This document shows, piece after piece, positions 5,946 through 9,260 of a stretch of 9,260 bases of DNA. Below the pieces are notes generated by a model, which worked only from the letters and a program-made list of their open reading frames with translations, had not been told where the DNA came from and did no database searches. Location of the stretch: assembly GCA_016794945.1 (NCBI GenBank), contig JAEUIX010000242.1:1-9260 (forward strand). The letters run 5' to 3'. Position 1 is the stretch's first letter. Every line of letters begins with the position of its first letter. Source of the stretch: Phycisphaerae bacterium. Its GTDB lineage: Bacteria > Planctomycetota > Phycisphaerae > Phycisphaerales > UBA1924. The position numbers and the translations under genes were made by a program.

Positions 5946-7423
5946 AGCGAAGCGCGAGCGTGCTGAACGTCGGATGGCGGCTGTGTCTGGCAGCGGTAAC
6001 GGCGGTGATCGGGGGTCTGGGCGCGACCGCCTCGGCTCAGCCCGCACGCCCGGCCCCCGCGGGGCAGGCAAGGCCCAACATCCTGCACATCGTGGCCGAC
6101 GACCTCGGTTGGAAGGACGTCGGCTTCAACGGCTGCACCGACATCAAGACGCCCAACCTCGACAAGCTCGCTGCCACCGGCGCGAAGTTCTCCCAGTTCT
6201 ACGTGCAGCCGATGTGCACGCCGACCCGCGCAGCGCTCATGACCGGACGCTACCCGTTCCGCTACGGCCTGCAGACCGCCGTCATCCCCTCGGTCTCGTC
6301 GTACGGCCTTGACACCACCGAGTGGCTCATGCCCCAGGTCCTCAAGGAAGCGGGCTACACGACCGCGATCATCGGCAAGTGGCACCTCGGCCACGCCGAC
6401 AAGAAGTACTGGCCGAAGCAGCGAGGCTTCGATTACCAGTACGGCGCGATGATCGGCGAACTGGACTACTTCACGCACGACGAGCACGGCGTGCTCGACT
6501 GGTTTCGCAACAACGAGCCGGTGAAGGAAGAGGGGTACACGACGACGCTGCTGGGAACCGACGCCGCGCGGTTCATCCGCGAGCGCGACCCGAGCCGTCC
6601 GTTCTACCTCTACCTGGCGTTCAATGCGCCGCACACGCCCTATCAGGCCCCGCAGGCGTACATCGACCGCTACAAGCACATCGAGGACCCGACGCGCCGC
6701 ACCTACGCCGCGATGGTGACGTGCCTGGACGAGGAGATCGGGCGCGTGATCGATGCGCTCGAGAAGGCCGGGCTTCGCGACAACACCCTGGTGCTCTTCC
6801 ACAGCGACAACGGCGGCACGAGAGACGCCATGTTCTCCGGCGTGATGGCCGACGTGAGCAAGATCAAGATCCCGTGCGACAACGGCCCGTTCAGCGGGGG
6901 AAAGGGAACGCTGCGCGAGGGCGGCACGCGCGTCTGCGCACTTGCCAACTGGCCCGGCAAGATCAAGCCCGGAACGGTGGACGGCATGGTCCACGCCGTG
7001 GACATGTTCCCCACGATCGCCGCGCTGGCCGGAGCCTCCACGGCCAAGAGCAAGCCGCTGGACGGCGTCAACGTCTGGAGCACCATCGCCGAGAACAAGC
7101 CCTCCCCACGCACGGAGATCGTCTACAACGTCGAGCCGTTCCGCGGCGCGGTCCGTCAGGGCGAGTGGAAACTGATCTGGCGCACCCTGCTGCCCACAAG
7201 CGTGGACCTGTACAACATCGTCGCCGATCCGTCCGAGTCGAAGAACCTCGCCGCCGAGCACCCGGAACTCGTCGCCAAGCTCCAGCAGCGGCTCAACGCG
7301 CTGGCCAAGGAGGCCGCCAAGGCGCTGTTCCTGCAGGACCAGTGGAAAGTGATCATGACGAACATGAAGGGCGAACCCGTCATGCCGACCGACGATGGGT
7401 TCGGCGATCCCGACAGGCCGTGA
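5942..7423 (+). CDS. Secreted arylsulfatase B-like sulfatase (S1 family, Cys-type)
   Basis: Hydrolyses sulfate esters, probably on a glycan, outside the cytoplasm. The 493-residue protein has a signal peptide with cleavage-like ASA|QP after residue 32. The alkaline-phosphatase-like fold starts at NILHIVADDLGW with metal ligands Asp53 and Asp54. The sulfatase signature CTPTRAALMTGR has Cys92 as the formylglycine precursor and Arg96. Further active-site positions are Lys146 and His148 (GKWHLG), His231 (HTPY), Asp289-Asn290 (HSDNGG) and Lys321 (SGGKGTLREGG). The spacing and the CTPTR to GKWHLG to RGFD order resemble animal arylsulfatase B (N-acetylgalactosamine-4-sulfatase), but the exact substrate cannot be read from the sequence. 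Length is normal and all catalytic residues are present. The start is ATG 5942, in an ATGA overlap with the FGE stop, with AAGGA at 5931-5935. Being Cys-type, it needs the adjacent FGE for maturation. Its C-terminal 30 or so residues are polar and less typical of the family. Confidence 0.95.
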   Translation: MKRSASVLNVGWRLCLAAVTAVIGGLGATASAQPARPAPAGQARPNILHIVADDLGWKDVGFNGCTDIKTPNLDKLAATGAKFSQFYVQPMCTPTRAALMTGRYPFRYGLQTAVIPSVSSYGLDTTEWLMPQVLKEAGYTTAIIGKWHLGHADKKYWPKQRGFDYQYGAMIGELDYFTHDEHGVLDWFRNNEPVKEEGYTTTLLGTDAARFIRERDPSRPFYLYLAFNAPHTPYQAPQAYIDRYKHIEDPTRRTYAAMVTCLDEEIGRVIDALEKAGLRDNTLVLFHSDNGGTRDAMFSGVMADVSKIKIPCDNGPFSGGKGTLREGGTRVCALANWPGKIKPGTVDGMVHAVDMFPTIAALAGASTAKSKPLDGVNVWSTIAENKPSPRTEIVYNVEPFRGAVRQGEWKLIWRTLLPTSVDLYNIVADPSESKNLAAEHPELVAKLQQRLNALAKEAAKALFLQDQWKVIMTNMKGEPVMPTDDGFGDPDRP

Positions 7424-7457
7424 CCGCCCCCGATTCGACCGAGAAAGGACCGTACCG

Positions 7458-8303
7458 ATGATGCCCAAGCGATGGATGGCCCAAGCCGCGGCAGGCGCAG
7501 CGGCGTGCATGACGCTCGCCTCGCCGCTGGCCCGCGCAGCGGGCTCCGACGACCCGCCGACGGCGGCAGGCCCGGAGGCCAAGGACGCGGGCTGGCGCGC
7601 CGAGTTCACGACCTGGATCTGGCTCGTCGGCATGACCGGCGACGTGCAGGCCCGCGGCGTGTCGGCCAGCGTGGACGCAAACTTCGGCGACGTGCTGGAG
7701 GCGTCCGACTCGCTGCTGGCTTTCTCGGGTCGGCTGGAAGTGGGCTATGGCCCCTTCGCCGGCTTCATCGACGGCATGTACGCCAGCATCGGCGCCGAGC
7801 GTCAGCTCGGGCCTGGCGGGCTGCTGGACCTGGATGTCAAGAACGAGCAGGGACTCATCGACTTTGGCTTGATGTACCGGGTCGGGTCGTGGGACCCCTC
7901 GGGCGACGCGGCCAAGGGCACCCGCAAGACGACGCTGGACGTCTTCGCGGGTGGTCGTTACTCGGTCGTCGCATTGGAACTGGACCCCAGCATCGGACCG
8001 ACCGTCAGCCAGACCAAGGGCTGGGTGGACCCGATCCTCGGTGCGCGTCTGGTGCTGCCGTTCGCCGAGCAGTGGCACCTGTCGCTCAGCGGCGATATCG
8101 GCGGCTTCGGCGTTTCTTCGGACCTCACGTGGTCGGCCAGCGCCGGCGTCGGGTTCGACTTCCTGATGTTCGGCATGCCGTCCACGCTCTTCGCGGGGTA
8201 CCGAGCCGTCGGCTGGGACTACTCCAGCGGCAGCGGTGCGTCGGAGTTTCGCTGGGACATCATCCAGCACGGCCCGCTGCTGGGTTTGACCCTTCGGTTC
8301 TGA
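7458..8303 (+). CDS. Outer-membrane beta-barrel-like protein
   Basis: Predicted exported protein of 281 residues, with signal peptide (KRW n-region, Ala-rich core, ARA|A cleavage near residue 27). The mature part consists of amphipathic beta-strands with many Gly and aromatic residues, for example EFTTWIWLVGM, GRLEVGYGPFAGFIDGMYA, GLIDFGLMYRVG, TTLDVFAGGRYSVVALEL and a C-terminal GPLLGLTLRF. A terminal Phe after alternating hydrophobic residues is the usual recognition end of outer-membrane barrels. The likely place is the outer membrane, where it might help uptake or anchor the sulfatase; this role is inference. ATG 7458 was chosen (ATG 7461 is equally possible) because AAAGGA at 7444-7449 lies 8 nt upstream and it begins directly at the signal peptide. 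The frame is open further upstream to 7395, overlapping the sulfatase, but that extension is polar and unlikely. It is spaced 34 nt from the sulfatase and 33 nt from the next gene, so is probably co-transcribed. I recognise the architecture, not a named family. Confidence 0.8.
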   Translation: MMPKRWMAQAAAGAAACMTLASPLARAAGSDDPPTAAGPEAKDAGWRAEFTTWIWLVGMTGDVQARGVSASVDANFGDVLEASDSLLAFSGRLEVGYGPFAGFIDGMYASIGAERQLGPGGLLDLDVKNEQGLIDFGLMYRVGSWDPSGDAAKGTRKTTLDVFAGGRYSVVALELDPSIGPTVSQTKGWVDPILGARLVLPFAEQWHLSLSGDIGGFGVSSDLTWSASAGVGFDFLMFGMPSTLFAGYRAVGWDYSSGSGASEFRWDIIQHGPLLGLTLRF

Positions 8304-8309
8304 GCAAGT

Positions 8310-8325
8310 CGGGGCGGCAGCCCCG
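8310..8325 (+). other. Small hairpin in the 33-nt gap before the last gene
   Basis: CGGGGC (8310-8315), loop GGCA, GCCCCG (8320-8325): a perfect 6-bp G+C stem. No T-run follows, so it is not a convincing intrinsic terminator. Its 3' arm touches the GGGAG ribosome binding site at 8325-8329, so it may stabilise the transcript or tune translation of the next gene. Confidence 0.35.
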
Positions 8326-8336
8326 GGAGAGTTGCG

Positions 8337-9260
8337 ATGCGTCACGCTGTGATCGCCATCTTCGCCGGTCTCGTTGCGTCGGCGTTCACCAGCGCCGCCT
8401 CGGCGCAGCCCGCCGAGACTCCCGCCGCAAAGGCCGGTGAGGCCGCGCCGTCCGTCCCCGCCGATCCCGGTTGGCCCCGCACGTTCGCCAAGGGTGACAC
8501 GGTGGTGGTGATGCACCAGCCGCAGGTCGACGCGTGGGAGGATTATGCACGCATCCGGTTCCGCTGTGCGCTCGCGGTGACGCCCGCCAAGGGCGCGCCG
8601 GTGCGTTGGGGCGTGCTGGAGGTCGCGGCGCGGACGCTCGTCGACGCCCAGGAACGCCAGGTTCTGCTGACCGAGCCCGAGGCCGAGGTGCGGTTCCCCG
8701 GCGTCCCGGAGGCCGACGAAACGGCCCTGCGGGCGATCGTGCGCGAAGTCGTCCCCAGGAAGTCGTCGCTGGAGGTCTCGCTCGACCGTGTGCTGGCGTA
8801 TCGCGTGGGCGCTCAGGCCGCCAGGCCCGTGCCCGTGAACACCGCGCCGCCCACCATCTTCCACAGCGAGCGCGAAGCCATCCTGGTCTCATTCGCCGGC
8901 CCCGTCCGGCTCAAGCCGATCCCGGGCACGTCGCTCATGTTCGCCGTCAACACCAACTGGGACGTGATCTTTGACCCCGCCGCCTCGCGGTACTTCCTGC
9001 TCCACGGGCAGTCGTGGCTCACCACCCAGGACGTGCTCCGTGGGCACTGGTCCGCGACCGACCGCCTCCCCGCCGATATGGCGCGGCTGCCCGACGACGC
9101 CAACTGGGCCGACGCCCGAGCCGCCGTGCCGGCACGCGTGCTCGGCCGCGCGCCGGAGGTCTTCGTTTCCACGCGGCCGGCCGAACTGATCGTCACCGAA
9201 GGGCCTCCGGAATACTCCCCGATCGAAGGCGCGGGGCTGATGTACGTCGCCAATTGCGAC
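8337..9260 (+). CDS. Secreted beta-repeat protein, partial (resembles proteins annotated carbohydrate-binding family V/XII)
   Basis: The 3' end is beyond the window; 308 codons are visible. A signal peptide ends at ASA|QP after residue 23, followed by an Ala/Pro-rich spacer to about residue 45. Residues about 46-170 form one domain starting WPRTFAKGDTVVVMHQPQVDAW. After that, a unit repeats: from about 174 (FHSEREAILVSFAGPVRLKPIPG, then LMFAVNTNWDVIFD, YFLLHGQSWLTT and LPADMARLPDDANW) and again from about 275 (FVSTRPAELIVTEGPPEYSPI, then LMYVANCD). This layout matches, from memory, a bacterial family often labelled carbohydrate-binding family V/XII; the label is not proven here and no enzymatic motif is visible. 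ATG 8337 has GGGAG at 8325-8329 upstream. It is probably the fourth gene of the sulfatase operon, possibly binding the sulfated substrate or the cell surface, which is inference. Confidence 0.82.
   Translation, partial: MRHAVIAIFAGLVASAFTSAASAQPAETPAAKAGEAAPSVPADPGWPRTFAKGDTVVVMHQPQVDAWEDYARIRFRCALAVTPAKGAPVRWGVLEVAARTLVDAQERQVLLTEPEAEVRFPGVPEADETALRAIVREVVPRKSSLEVSLDRVLAYRVGAQAARPVPVNTAPPTIFHSEREAILVSFAGPVRLKPIPGTSLMFAVNTNWDVIFDPAASRYFLLHGQSWLTTQDVLRGHWSATDRLPADMARLPDDANWADARAAVPARVLGRAPEVFVSTRPAELIVTEGPPEYSPIEGAGLMYVANCD

Noticed and set aside
5798..7633. 611-codon minus-strand open frame across the sulfatase
   Set aside because: Antisense to a sulfatase with all catalytic residues; long antisense frames are expected at this G+C content.
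7380..8864. 494-codon minus-strand open frame across the barrel gene
   Set aside because: Shadow frame with low-complexity Arg/Gly/His content; the plus-strand genes have signal peptides and ribosome binding sites.
1..9260. CRISPR arrays, insertion sequences, integrase genes or attachment sites
   Set aside because: No regularly spaced repeats, transposase motifs or flanking terminal repeats were seen.

Overview
This is a high-G+C bacterial window in which every supported gene lies on the + strand. The content is a regulatory block followed by a secreted sulfatase block. A separate kinase built on a Reg_prop/Y_Y_Y propeller, a formylglycine-generating enzyme paired with a Cys-type sulfatase, and many exported proteins fit a Planctomycetota (Phycisphaerae-like) or similar Gram-negative polysaccharide degrader. 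The phylum is an inference from gene content and composition; no rRNA or marker gene is present. The outer-membrane barrel gene does support a diderm cell.

Layout. Positions 1-355 hold no gene I can support. Positions 356-4530 hold a two-component block: a 1034-residue histidine kinase with an extracytoplasmic beta-propeller sensor (356-3460), a FixJ-like response regulator overlapping its stop codon by 4 nt (3457-4131), and a stand-alone receiver protein (about 4159-4530). Positions 4527-9260 hold an apparent operon: a formylglycine-generating enzyme (FGE) with an export signal, an arylsulfatase B-like sulfatase overlapping it by 4 nt, a small outer-membrane beta-barrel protein, and a secreted beta-repeat protein cut by the window edge. 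Gaps in the last part are only 33-34 nt.

The most interesting signal is regulatory. A 16-bp palindromic element, TTGGnCCAAAGTCCAA, occurs twice: inside the 3' end of the FixJ-like gene (4090-4105) and upstream of the FGE start (4575-4590). In both places a TAnnnT -10-like hexamer starts exactly 24 nt after the last base of the element. This would put the dyad centre near -43, the usual position of a class II activator site. The likely circuit, which is inference, is: the propeller kinase senses a sulfated-glycan product, the FixJ-like regulator binds the two sites, and it switches on both the stand-alone receiver (possible feedback or phosphate sink) and the FGE-sulfatase-barrel operon.

This reading also affects two gene starts. 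The stand-alone receiver has no ATG, GTG or TTG start that would keep its acidic pocket; it is in frame with the upstream regulator across a single TAG, and that TAG lies in the proposed -10 hexamer. The FGE reading frame can be opened at GTG 4527, but the second promoter lies inside that extension, so the promoter-driven product should begin at ATG 4689 or 4722.
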